From the NCBI GenBank assembly GCA_012931725.1, contig CM022951.1, forward strand, positions 35,099,809 through 35,163,808: 64,000 nt of DNA. Reading direction: 5' to 3'. Source of the DNA: Litsea cubeba (Eukaryota; Streptophyta; Magnoliopsida; Laurales; Lauraceae). A program made the translations under genes and the position numbers. Every line of letters starts with the position of its first letter. Position 1 is the first letter of the stretch. Below the pieces are notes generated by a model. The model was given only the letters and a program-made list of their open reading frames with translations, made no database searches and was not told where the DNA came from. Shown here piece by piece: positions 19,366 through 30,654 of the stretch.

Positions 19366-22190
19366 TGTCGCGACCCCGGACCGGGACTAGGGGAAAAGAG
19401 GCCGAGTCCGGGATCGGGACACGGTGGGGGTGATGCCGCGCCACGTGCATCTCTTTGGCTAAACCACACACGGAATTAAAAGAGCATTTATCCGTGCACG
19501 TGATTTCCCACAGGGTTCCGCGGTGAGGATTATCTTTACACATCATCTCACATATAACCGTGATTTGCCACTCAATCACTCGCTGCGGTTCACCGACCGC
19601 CTCCTCCGGCTCCTCCTCAACGGCAATAAGCTCGGGACCTGAGTACCAAAATAAATTGATCAGACACGACGGTCTGGCAGGTGGGTGAAGAGATATAACA
19701 ATAATTCAAAACAATGATGCCTTTAGAAACACAGTAGAATCTAGATAAATAATGAGTTTTTATATAGAAGAATGCAACGTTCAAAGAATTACGCATACAG
19801 ATAAAACATTTAAGGTGACAAGGATTCAGGACTAACAAGGTGGCAACCACACAAAGCTAAATCCTCTCTCACAAAAGTGATAAGAGCACATCGGGACATT
19901 GACCTCAGTCACGCGAAGTGAGCAGAATCAACGACGTTGACCTCAGTCACACGAGGTGAGGAGAATCAACGATTTTTATATAATAAATACATATAATACT
20001 CTGCGGGACCACGGTAGCGAACTGGGTATATCAGGGCGAGGCGGGAACCATGCTGCAGCGGGTATAACTGAAGGGGGATATCCAAACTGGTGGATCAAAC
20101 CGATGAGGTTATCCAAGCTTAGTGGTGCCGACTCATAGGTAACATGCGAAAATCAAAACAAATAAATACACATAACGGGGCGGGAACCCATAGGTACAAA
20201 ACGTATAAAAGTCGGGACGGTCTAAACAAATTAACAATATGGTAACACAATGTTCTCGGTTCAAGAGTACTCACAAATCACAATTGAAATCTCAAAATAG
20301 GGGATTGATTGAAAATCAAATACAAATAGTTTCCAATATCTTTACAGGCTAACAGAAGGGTTTCTAAAATTGAATCAGTGCGAATAGGGTCCCGTATGTC
20401 GGTTATGATGAAATTTTGGTACTCTTTAAGAGTTAGGGACATTCCGGGTCCTTATACACATTGGTCAATCTAGAAGACCTCATGGAATCTCCATGATGAG
20501 GTTCCTCCTTCTTTCGGACTTCATATAACGCCTTACATGGCATTGGGGCTCCATATCATACCTCCCCAAGCCTAAAAATAAGTTTCAAACCCTTAGGCAT
20601 TGACCCATGACAGACAGGCAGTTCGCTCGAGCGAACTGGGAGGTTCGCTCGGGCGAACAGTTCTCTATTTGGGGTTCGCTCGAGCGGACTTTAAGGTTCG
20701 CTCGAGCGGACCTGCTCAGATTATGTTGGCTCGAGCGATCAGAGGGGTTGGCTCGAGCCAACGAGATTCTGTGACAGGTTCGCTCGAGCGATGTGTCACG
20801 GTCGCTCGAGCGAACTGTCCAGAAACACATTTCTGAGTACAGTATGTTCCTTCCTTCTCTCCTCTTTTCATCCCCCTTTGGGCATCCTTTTATACATACA
20901 ATTAAGGGTCTCAAACCTTCCTTTCAACCCATTCATTTCATCATCAACTCCTCTAACAACCATTCCAATAAATCATTCATCTCTTCATCACATCCACTTC
21001 ATTCAATGCAAGACATCTCCATTAGATGAAAATCCATAAATGATCATAAATGATCTAAAAGCAAGACAATAAAACATATGTTCCCCAAGAGAACTATAAG
21101 TAGCCGAACATTATGCATGTTTCCAAAAATCATGAAAACTCATAAAGATGACTTGGGTAAAAGCAATAAATGAGGGTTCAAATCTTTAATAGCAAGAAAA
21201 CAAGAGATAAATCCATTCATCCATTTGCCTTGGGTCCAATGCAAATCAAATTGAGCTCTAGACACCTCTTAAGCCCACAATCAAACACCTAAACAAAACC
21301 CCCAAATCCAAACCCTAGAATATCAAAATCCAAGTAAAACAAAACGAGATCTTACAATAATCGAAATGGAGTTTCCCTAGGGCTAAACAAACAGGATTAT
21401 AAAACTTTTAGGAAGATCACTTACAAAGAAGTTCTTCAAAAAGCAAGGTGTTGTCCAAAGGAAGTCTTGGAGTGGGTGGTTTTCTTCAAAATGGTGTCAA
21501 GATGAAGCCCTTGATATGAGGAAGAAGATTGTAGCCTCTAATTTTCCATTAGCACTAGCTTAGTGGGGGATTGAAGATGAAGAAGCAAGAAAAAGGTAAG
21601 GGAAAACCCTTAGGGCTGGGATTTCTCTTCTCCTCTAGGGTTTTTGCCAGAAATGGGAAAAAGGAGAAGAAGCTTTCTATATATAGTAAGTGAGTATGGG
21701 GCCCACAACTTAAAAGACTTCTCGGGCTCAAAACATGGTTTTCGGGGCTTCAAACGAATTCGACGAAGAAGACAAAGTTGATCGGCAAAATTTCTAGTTT
21801 CCAAAAAGTATATATTTTGCACATTTTGGTGACATTGAAATCGGTGTCCAGATTTTGGGTAAAAAGACCATTTTGCCGTCAATTAGTGAAAAATCGGGTT
21901 TAAGTTCTTCGAATGAAAACGATGTCATCATGGAAGTTGTAGGGATTAACAAGATAAGTCCAATGGGGTTAAAAACACGATTCTTGGAAATCATCGGTAA
22001 ACCCCCAATCTCACACAATTCGTAACAAGAACCCCCAAAGGGTCCCACAAATAAAAAGGCTCTCCAAATTCCCCAAAGCTATTATAAAAGCTATTCTAAT
22101 CCCCAACTAGTTCAAAGACCACTAAACACACTTAAACTAAAATACAACTTAACCAACTCTAAACGAGGTCTCTCGGGTCGGGGTCTTACA
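19366..22190 (-). mobile_element. B 3' LTR (2825 bp)
   Basis: Shorter than the 5' LTR by about 295 bp. The segment matching 27350-27644 is missing at 19559-19565 and is replaced by about 5 bp of filler (GTGAT), a typical end-joining scar. A TATA box (TATATATA) lies at 21678-21685 on the minus strand, and the palindrome array at 20619-20815. Confidence 0.93.
20619..20815. repeat. Eight CTCGAG-centred palindromic sites in the B 3' LTR
   Basis: 16-bp sites start at 20621, 20643, 20674, 20696, 20725, 20748, 20778 and 20800. The intervals alternate about 22 and 30 bp, giving four pairs. The first is a perfect palindrome GTTCGCTCGAGCGAAC, extended to 20 bp by flanking CA/TG. The sixth is GTTGGCTCGAGCCAAC, with compensating changes on both arms. 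They lie about 1 kb downstream of the TATA box in the sense direction, hence probably in the transcribed leader. Confidence 0.9.
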
Positions 22191-22203
22191 TCCTCCACCC
22201 CTT
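22191..22203 (-). other. B polypurine tract
   Basis: AAGGGGTGGAGGA on the minus strand directly before the 3' LTR. It is identical to the tract in C (47922-47934) and overlaps the pol stop codon. Confidence 0.85.
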
Positions 22204-25141
22204 AGGACATTTGGTCCTCCAAATGGAAATTAAAACTCACCTCCGGTAGGAGATGTGGGTACTTCTTCTGAACTTGATCCCGTAATTCCCAAGTTGCTTA
22301 TTCCGGTCCATGATTCTCCCAAAGTACCTTGACCCACTGAATAGTTCGAGTTCTCAATTCTTGTTCCTTGGTGTCAATGATCTGCTTAGGCTTCTCAACA
22401 TAGGTCGCATCTTCTCGAATTTCCAACGGCTCATAACGGAGTATGTGTAGCCTGTCGGGAACGTACTTCTTCAACATAGACACATGGAAAACATTGTGTA
22501 CGCCGGAAAGTTCGGGTGGTAAGGCTAACCGGTAAGCCATATCACCAATCCTACTCACAATGTCGTACGGTCCAATGTATCTCCTAGACAATTTGCCCTT
22601 CTGTCCAAACCTCAAAGTTCCACGAGTAGGTGACACTTTCAAGAAAACCTTATCTCCTTCTTTGAATTGTAAATCCCTTCTGCGAGAATCTGCATAACTC
22701 TTCTGTCTACTCTGAGCCACTTTCAGACGTTCTTGGATCAACTTGACCTTGTCACTTGTCTCACTAACAATAGTCGGTCCATGGAAACTGCGAGTACCAA
22801 CTTTTTCCCAACAAACAGGTGTTCTACACCTTCTGCCATACAAAGCCTCAAAAGGTGCCATACCGATATTCGAGTGGAAACTATTGTTGTAAGCGAACTC
22901 ACACAACAGTAAGGCTTCATCCCACTGCGTCTTGAAATCTAACACACAAGCTCGAAGCATATCCTCAAGTGTCTGAATTGTCCTTTCTGACTGACCATCG
23001 GTCTGTGGGTGATAGGCCGTGCTGAACTGTAACTTCGTACCCATAGACTCATGCAATGTCTTCCAAAATCTTGAGACAAATATGCTGTCTCTATCGGATG
23101 TGATGGAAACTGGCTGTCCATAACGACTGACAATCTCTGTAACAAACAACTGTGCCAAAGGTAACATATGCATCTTCTTCCCAGTCTTCATCGGTAGGAA
23201 ATGAGCTGACTTGGTGAGACGGTCCACTATGACCCAAATAGCATCATTGCCCTTACTAGTCTTTGGTAAACCCGATATGAAGTCCATGGTAATGTGCTCC
23301 TATTTCCATTCCGGAATTTCTAATGGTCGTAGTGACCCTGGAGGCTTCTGGTGTTCCGCCTTGATCAACTGACATATCATACAACGAGAGACGAAAGCTG
23401 CTATCTCTCTCTTCATGTTATTCCACCAAAATCTGCCCTTCAAATTCTGGTACATCTTCGTACTGCCCGGGTGTATGGAATACTTGGTATTGTGAGCCTC
23501 AGACATGATATCATTCCTCACGTCCTCCAAGTTAGGCACACATAAACGGTCTCGATAGTACAAAACTCCATCCACAACCCGAAAATCCGGACGATCTGCT
23601 ATATGCTCAAAAATCTTAGCCAACTCTGGGTCTTGCAACTGATTCTCTTTGATCTTCTGAATGAAAGAAGGCTCTGACACTGACATGTTTGCTAACATGA
23701 CACCCTCTCTTAGTGGATGAAATTCTACTTCCAACTCTTCTAACTGTTGTACCACATAAGTCCCCCGAAGACTCGCCATGCTCACTGACTTTCTGCTCAA
23801 GGCATCTGCAACTACATTCGCTTTCCCCGGGTGATACTTGATTGGAAAATCGTAGTCTTTAATATATTCCATCCATCTCCTCTGCCTCATGTTCAACTCC
23901 TTCTGAGAAAACAAGTACTGTAGACTACGGTGATCGGAGTGAACCTCAAACTTCTCTCCATAGAGGTAGTGTCTCCACATCTTCAAAGCTAACACAACTG
24001 CGACCAACTCGAGATCATGTGTTGCATAGTTCTTCTCATGATCCTTCAACTGCCGGGATCCATACGCAACTACCTTCCCATCTTGCATTAACACGCATCC
24101 AAGTCCAACATTGGAAGCATCGGTAAAAATGGTAAAACCGCCGCTCCCAGATGGCAAAGTAAGGACTGGAGCTGTAGTCAATCTCTTCTTCAGCTCTTGG
24201 AAACTAGCTTCACACTTGTCTCTCCAAACATATGGTGCATTCTTCCTTGTCAACTTCGTCAAAGGTGACGCAATCGACGAAAATCCTTGCACAAACCTCC
24301 GATAATATCCTGCCAATCCAAGAAAACTCCTGATTTCTGATGCATTCTTCGGTCTATCCCAATTCATGACTGCCTCAATCTTGGACGGGTCCAATGATAA
24401 TCCTTCCTTAGAGATGATATGACCCAAAAATGCGACTTGGTCCAACCAAAATTCACACTTACTAAGTTTTGCAAACAATTGATTCTCCCTCAAAAGCTGG
24501 AGTGCTATTCTCAAATGTTCTTCGTGCTCTTCTTTGGTCTTGGAACACACTAAAATATCATCAATAAACACCACTGTAAACTGATCCAAATACTCCGCAA
24601 ATATTTTGTTCATCAATGCCATGAAAACTGCCGGTGCATTAGTCAAACCAAATGGCATCACTAGAAATTCATAGTGTCCATATCTTGTACGAAAGGCTGT
24701 TTTTGGTACATCTGAGTCTCTAACTCTCAACTGATGGTAGCCTGACCTCAAATCAATCTTCGAAAAGTAAGCAGCTCCTTGCAACTGATCAAACAATTCA
24801 TCTATCCTTGGCAATGGATATTTGTTTTTGATGGTCACTTGGTTCAATCTTCTATAGTCAATACACATTCTCATGGAACCATCCTTCTTCTTCACAAATA
24901 AAACTGGTGCTCCCCACGGCGACACACTAGGTCTCACAAAACCTTTGTCCAAAAGTTCTTGCAATTGCATCTTCAACTCTCCCAATTCTACCGGGGCCAT
25001 TCTGTAAGGTGCGATAGATATCGGAGCGGTCCCCGGTAACAACTCAATAGTGAAGTCTATCTCTCTAATGGGTGGCAATCCTGGTATCTCCTCCGGGGAA
25101 ACATCCGAAAACTCACAAACAATTGGGATCTCCTCCACCCC
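22202..25141 (-). pseudogene. B pol: RT, RNase H, integrase, chromodomain
   Basis: In frame with gag but separated from it by a TAA (25142-25144); C has Gln at that codon. RT has CIDYRRLN, RYGHYEFLVMPFG and the active site FIDD (near residue 192 of the 25138 frame), followed by VCSK where VYSK is usual. RNase H has FTDASNVGLG and ends in ADALSRKS. The integrase zinc region ends in CMIC, then a TAG replaces Trp in EWKWEH (23300-23302). The DDE core is complete in 22298-23287 (MDFISGLP, SDRDS and GQSERTIQ). A chromodomain near the C-terminus (IIDTKEQELRTRTIQWVKVL) is cut by a TAA at a Glu codon (~22296-22298). The frame then runs to the stop at 22202-22204. Not functional as it stands. Confidence 0.95.
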
Positions 25142-27001
25142 TTAAGACCGTTTATCCTCCGTGATAAATGCCAAATAACCCTCACAACCACTTTTTAGAA
25201 GCCTATCAGCCTTCAACGCTGAAATAAACCCTGCACCAGAATTACTCCTCTCTCCCTGAAACAACACCCCTGCTTGGGTCTCCTCTAACTTAAAAGTTAA
25301 GGTCTTATGGAAACAATCCATAGTAGCATGGTATCCAGCTAACCAATCCATCCCTAGAATGACATCAAAATCCTGCATCTCCAACAAAATGAGATTTGCC
25401 GGTAATACTACTTCTCCTATCATGACCGGACAACTAGGGTAAAAAGTTCTACAAACAACTTCCTTACCTAAAGGGGTAGTCACAGTCAGAATGAAACTCA
25501 ACTCTCTAGCATGCATATCAATCAACTTAGCAAATTTTGGAGATAGGAATGAGTGAGTAGAGCCAGGGTCAAACAAAACCTTAGCATCAAAACCACAAAC
25601 GAGAAGTGTACCTTCCACTACATTGCCTTCAGCCTCTGCATCAGCTCTATTGACAGCATAGAGTTGTGCCCTCTGTGGTGGCCTGTTTTGTCCTTGCTGT
25701 TGCCTGCCTTGTTGTGCATTCCTGTTCTGATTCTGAGGACGCTGATTCTGATTTTGATTCTGCCCTTGTTGACGGGCCTGTTGTTGCTGTGGCCTAAACT
25801 GTTGTTGAGGTGCCTGTTGTTGTAGTGGCCTTGCCTGATTCTGGACCACTAACGGATTCTGAGGTGGTGCCTGACGCTGTGCTCCTTGCTGCTGCCTATT
25901 ATGTCTATCTGGCCTTGGACAGTCCTTCATTTGGTGGTTCATGGAGCCACATCTAAAACATGCTCCCGTAATAAAATGGCAATTGGCACTCTCATGGTTT
26001 TTCCCACAGTGGATACAAACCACTGGATTCTGCACATTCTGCTCCTGCCTTGGCCTTTTGTTCTGATTGTTTCTTTGCTGATAGTTTTGTTGCTGGCCTT
26101 GACCCTTTCCTTGGTTCTTGATGATCTTGTTGTGGAAGTTCTCAAATTTGTATGCTCTCTTGACAGCTTCTTCAAAGGTAACGGGTGGTACAACCCCGGT
26201 AGCATCCCTCTCAATAATCGGGTGAAGTCCCTCAAGGAACTTGGTTATCTTCTTCTCAACCGTGTCTATCAGCTCTGGAGCATACCTTGACAATCTCTCG
26301 AATTTGGTAAGGTATTCGATGACCGTCATGTTCCCTTGCACAAGTTGCTAAAATTCTGCTGCCTTTTGTCTCTTGACATGTGCAGGTACATATTTCTCTC
26401 CAAACTGTCTCTTGAAGTTAACCCAAGCTTCTGCATCAGCCATTGTCCTGTATTCTGCCTTGACGGTCTTCCACCAAATATCTGCTAAACCCACAAACAT
26501 AGAAGCTGCAAGCTGTACACGTTCTACACCGGTACATATGAATATCTCAAATATGTTTTCGGTGTGCTCAAGCCAATCATCTGCTGCCATTGGATCCTCA
26601 GTCCCCAAAAATTCTTTCGGTCCTCTCTTCCTGAACCGCTCATACAACACATTAGGATCATTCCCTCTAATATTCACCGGACCAGGTGGTGCAACTGGGA
26701 TTGGTTCCGGTCTCCTCTCTAATATCCCCAACAACTGTGCCTGCATTTGAGCTATCTCCCTAGCATGATCCTCGTCTTTCTTAAGCATCTGTTCTTGCAA
26801 TCTGGTCTGTGTCTCATATGCTTGTGCTTGGAGCCTAGCCTGGTTCTCATTTGCCTGGCGTTGTTGGTCAATCATAGCCTGCATCATCTGTTGGAATTGG
26901 TTCTGCATGTTGTTGTCTTGTGGTTCCTCCGCAATAGGCTCTGTATTCTCACTATTACTGGCAACGTGATTACTGTTTGCTGTTCTTTTGCGAGGTGGCA
27001 T
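25142..27001 (-). pseudogene. B gag and protease
   Basis: The ATG at 27001 (MPPRKRT) is preceded by a pyrimidine-rich stretch ending in CAG, as in C. The N-terminal part is Gln-rich and coiled-coil-like (~30-85), then comes the gag domain (EFLGTEDPMAADDWLEHTEN). An in-frame TAG (26348-26350) interrupts the gag domain at the same codon as in C. After it come KFLEGLHPIIERDATG, a Cys/His pair of knuckles (CIHCGKNHESANC and CFRCGSMNHQMKDC), a long Gln/Asn-rich spacer, and the retropepsin with FDPGSTHSFLS and DVILGMDWLAG. The frame ends at TAA 25142-25144. Confidence 0.93.
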
Positions 27002-27137
27002 AACACTGCAAAACAAATTGTTAGCACATATAAATCAAGTACAGGGTGGTCACACATTGCTCACACGATTCTATCTAACGAATCCTCGCCACGTACCTAA
27101 GATTTCTAGTTTCTTTTAATTGCCTGAAACATGTCCC

Positions 27138-27149
27138 GCTTTGATACCA
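27138..27149 (-). other. B primer binding site (initiator Met tRNA type)
   Basis: TGGTATCAAAGC on the minus strand, four bases inside the LTR. The usual site is TGGTATCAGAGC, as seen in C, so one position has changed. Confidence 0.88.
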
Positions 27150-27153
27150 GTCC

Positions 27154-30100
27154 TGTCGCGACCCCGGACCGGGACTAGGGGAAAAGAGGCCGAGTCCGGG
27201 ATCGGGACACGGTGGGGGTGATGCCACGCCACGTGCATCTCTTTGGCTAAACCGCACACGGAATTAAAAGAGCATTTATCCATGCACGTGATTTCCCACA
27301 GGGTTCCGCGGTGAGGATTATCTTTACACATCATCTCACATATAACCATATCAAATATATTCTCAAGATTGCGGAAGCGTGCAACAAACCATACTAATAC
27401 CATTCAAATCCATAAACAAGACTGATTTATGGTTAACATGACAAGATATCAGGATGAGCAATGATCATAAGCATATTTCCCCAAAAGTAAAGTTAAGTAT
27501 ATTTACAAAATCTCAGTTGATTAATGCCCCAAAATAACGGTCAACAAAGACTGTACAACCAAATGAAACCTAAAATAAAGATATCATAAGTTCCCAAAGT
27601 GTATCGTCCTCAAGGCAAGGCCGAATGTCTACATGACATCATCGGCTTGCCACTCAATCACTCGCTGCGGTTCACCGACCGCCTCCTCCGCTCCTCCTCA
27701 ACGGCAATAAGCTCGGGACCTGAGTACCAAAATAAATGGATCAGACACGACGGTCTGGCAGGTGGGTGAAGAGATATAACAACAATTCAAAACAATGATG
27801 CCTTTAGAAACACAGTAGAATCTAGATAAATAATGAGTTTTTATATACAAGAATGCAACGTTCAAATAATTACACATACAAATAAAACATGTAAGGTGAC
27901 AAGGATTCAGGACTAACAAGGTGGCAACCACACAAAGCTAAATCCTCTCTCACAAAAGTGATAAGAGCACATCGGGACATTGACCTCAGTCACGCGAAGT
28001 GAGGAGAATCAACGACGTTGACCTCAGTCACACGAGGTGAGGAGAATCAACGATTTTTATATAATAAATACATATAATACTCTGCGGGACCACGGTAGCG
28101 AACCGAGTATATCGGGGCGAGGCGGGAACCATGCTGCAGCGGGTATAACTGAAGGGGGATATCCAAACCGGTGGATCAAACCGATGAGGTTATCCAAGCT
28201 TAGTGGTGCCGACTCATAGGTAACATGCGAAAATCAAAACAAATAAATACACATAACAGGGCGGGAACCCATAGGTACAAAATGTATAAAAGTCGGGATG
28301 GTCTAAACAAATTAACAATATGGTAACACAATGTTCTCGGTTCAAGAGTACTCACAAATCACGATTGAAATCTCAAAATAGGGGATTGATTGAAAATCAA
28401 ATACAAATAGTTTCCAATATCTTTACAGGCTAACAGAAGGGTTTCTAAAATTGAATCAGTGCGAATAGGGTCCCGTATGTTGGTTATGATGAAATTTTGG
28501 TACTCTTTAAGAGTTAGGGACATTCCGGGTCCTTATACACATTGGTCAATCTAGAAGACCTCATGGAATCTCCATGATGAGGTTCCTCCTTCTTCCGGAC
28601 TTCCTATAACGCCTTACATGGCATTGGGGCTCCATATCATACCTCCCCAAGCCTAAAAATAAGTTTCAAACCCTTAGGCATTGACCCATGACAGACAGGC
28701 AGTTCGCTCGAGCAAACTGGGAGGTTCGCTTGGGCGAACAGTTCTCTGTTTGGGGTTCGCTCGGGCGGACTTTAAGGTTCGCTCGAGCGGACCTGCTCAG
28801 ATTATGTTGGCTCGAGCGATCAGAGGGGTTGGCTCGAGCCAACGAGGTTCTGTGACGGGTTCGCTCGAGCGATGTGTCACGGTCGCTCGAGCGAATTGTC
28901 CAGAAACTCATTTCTGAGTACAGTCCGTTCCTTCCTTCTCTCCTCCTTTCATCCCCCTTTGGGCATCCTTTTATACATACAATTAAGGGTATCAAACCTT
29001 CCTTTCAACCCATTCATTTCAACATCAACTCCTCTAACAACCATTCCAATAAATCATTCATCTCTTCATCACTTCCACTTCATTCAATGCAAGACATCTC
29101 CATTAGATGAAAATCCATAAATGATCATAAATGATCTAAAAGCAAGACAATAAAACATATGTTCCCCAAGAGAACTATAAGTAGCCTAACATTATGCATG
29201 TTTCCAAAAATCATGAAAACTCATAAAGATGACTTGGGTAAAAGCAATAAATGAGGGTTCAAATCTTTAATAGCAAGAAAACAAGAGATAAATCCATTCA
29301 TCCACTTGCCTTGGGTCCAATGCAAATCAAATTGAGCTCTAGACACCTCTTAAGCCCACAATCAAACACCTAAGCAAAACCCCCAAATCCTAACCCTAGA
29401 ATATCAAAATCCAAGTAAAACAAAACGAGATCTTACAATAATCGAAATGGAGTTTCCCTAGGGCTAAACAAACAGGATTATAAAACTTTTAGGAAGATCG
29501 CTTACAAAGAAGTTCTTCAAAAAGCAAGGTGTTGTCCAAAGGAAGTCTTGGAGTGGGTGGTTTTCTTCAAAATGGTGTCAAGATGAAGCCCTTGATATGA
29601 GGAAGAAGATTGTAGCCTCTAATTTTCCATTAGCACTAGCTTAGTGGGGGATTGAAGATGAAGAAGCAAGAAAAAGGTAAGGGAAAACCCTTAGGGCTGG
29701 GATTTCTCTTCTCCTCTAAGGTTTTTGCCAGAAATGGGAAAAAGGAGAATAAGCTTTCTATATATAGTAAGTGAGTATGGGGCCCCACAACTTAAAAAAC
29801 TTCTCGGGCTCAAAACATGGTTTTCGGGGCTTCAAACGAATTCGACGAAGAAGACAAAGTTGATCGGCAAAATTTCTAGTTTCCAAAAAGTATATATTTT
29901 GCACATTTTGGTGACATTGAAATCGGTGTCCAGATTTTGGGTAAAAAGACCATTTTGCCCTCAATTAGTGAAAAATCGGGTTTAAGGTCTTCGAATGAAA
30001 ACGATGTCATCATGGAAGTTGTAGGGATTAACAAGATAAGTCCAATGGGGTTAAAAACACGATTCTTGGAAATCATCGGTAAACCCCCAATCTCACACAA

Positions 30101-30272
30101 TTCGTAACAAGAACCCCCAAAGGGTCCCACAAATAAAAAGGCTCTCCAAATTCCCCAAAGCTATTATAAAAGCTATTCTAATCCCCAACTAGTCCAAAGA
30201 CCACTAAACACACTTAAACTAAAACACAACTTAACCAACTCTAAACGAGGTCTCTCGGGTCGCGGTTTTACA
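27154..30272 (-). mobile_element. B 5' LTR (3119 bp)
   Basis: Bounded by the primer site and by TSD CTATA. A TATA box lies at 29759-29766 (minus strand). The palindrome array at 28702-28897 carries several C-to-T or G-to-A changes at CpG compared with the other LTR. Short open frames in it recur in all B/C LTRs only because the LTRs are young. Confidence 0.94.
28702..28897. repeat. Eight CTCGAG-type palindromic sites in the B 5' LTR
   Basis: Same arrangement as at 20619-20815. Some sites have lost symmetry, for example GCGAAC to GCAAAC in the first and CTCGGG to CTTGGG in the second, which fits deamination of methylated CpG. Confidence 0.88.
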
Positions 30273-30277
30273 CTATA

Positions 30278-30445
30278 TTTCTTATGTTTCCGCAAATTAA
30301 CTGTTGTTATTATATTGTTGAAAAAGTTTTAAATTGGACCTCACTGTAGACCTACGATCATGGAAGTTCTCAGATTTTCCGGGAAGTAGCGCGCCAATTT
30401 CGGTACTTTGATGGTTTTCTCGGTATCCGGAATTGGGGCGTTACA
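30278..30445 (+). mobile_element. D middle LTR, right part
   Basis: Continuation of 16631-19365 beyond element B. It matches 36700-36867 of the D2 LTR and ends in GGGGCGTTACA. The preceding 5 bp (30273-30277) are B's target duplication. Confidence 0.9.
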
Positions 30446-30450
30446 TTTTA

Positions 30451-30467
30451 TGGTTTCAAAGCGGGCA
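30451..30467 (+). other. D2 primer binding site
   Basis: TGGTTTCAAAGCGGGCA, five bases after the LTR end, a decayed form of the initiator-Met site TGGTATCAGAGCGGG. It shows that the LTR to its left works as the 5' LTR of D2. Confidence 0.75.
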
Positions 30468-30654
30468 AGTCTCTAGGAAATAAAATACACTAGAAACTTT
30501 AGGACGTAGTGAGGATTTCAGTGTGGGGATACATGTAAGGACGGTGGATTGGGTAGTGTGTCAGACTTACCCCCCCAGATGCCGAGTGCAGATTGGGGAG
30601 TACATTATGTTTGTAGATTTGATCATGTTATTCATGTTTGATTGCGACATTTTC
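30468..30654 (+). other. D2 leader remnant, gag and protease deleted
   Basis: About 190 bp of non-coding leader run directly into RT at GSMRMCIDYRQLNQ. Everything that B and C hold between the primer site and this point (about 2.2 kb of gag, protease and the RT N-terminus) is missing. Confidence 0.75.

Larger units (their letters stand above)
19366..30272 (-). mobile_element. Tekay-like chromovirus B (10.9 kb, complete, TSD CTATA)
   Basis: Two LTRs (19366-22190 and 27154-30272), polypurine tract, pol, gag and primer site all lie on the minus strand. The 5-bp target duplication CTATA (19361-19365 and 30273-30277) is perfect. The interrupted host sequence is the D middle LTR, which reads through in the D2 copy at 36695. 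It is the same family as C, with nearly identical gag-pol but visibly more divergent LTRs. At least four in-frame stops make it defective. Confidence 0.96.

Noticed and set aside
20619..20815. CRISPR-like array of short repeats
   Set aside because: Repeats are palindromic, spacers are short and shared between LTR copies, and the setting is a plant retrotransposon LTR.
25553..26290. Plus-strand frames opposite to B gag (and the mirror ones opposite to C gag)
   Set aside because: Shadows of the Gln-rich gag codons on the other strand.
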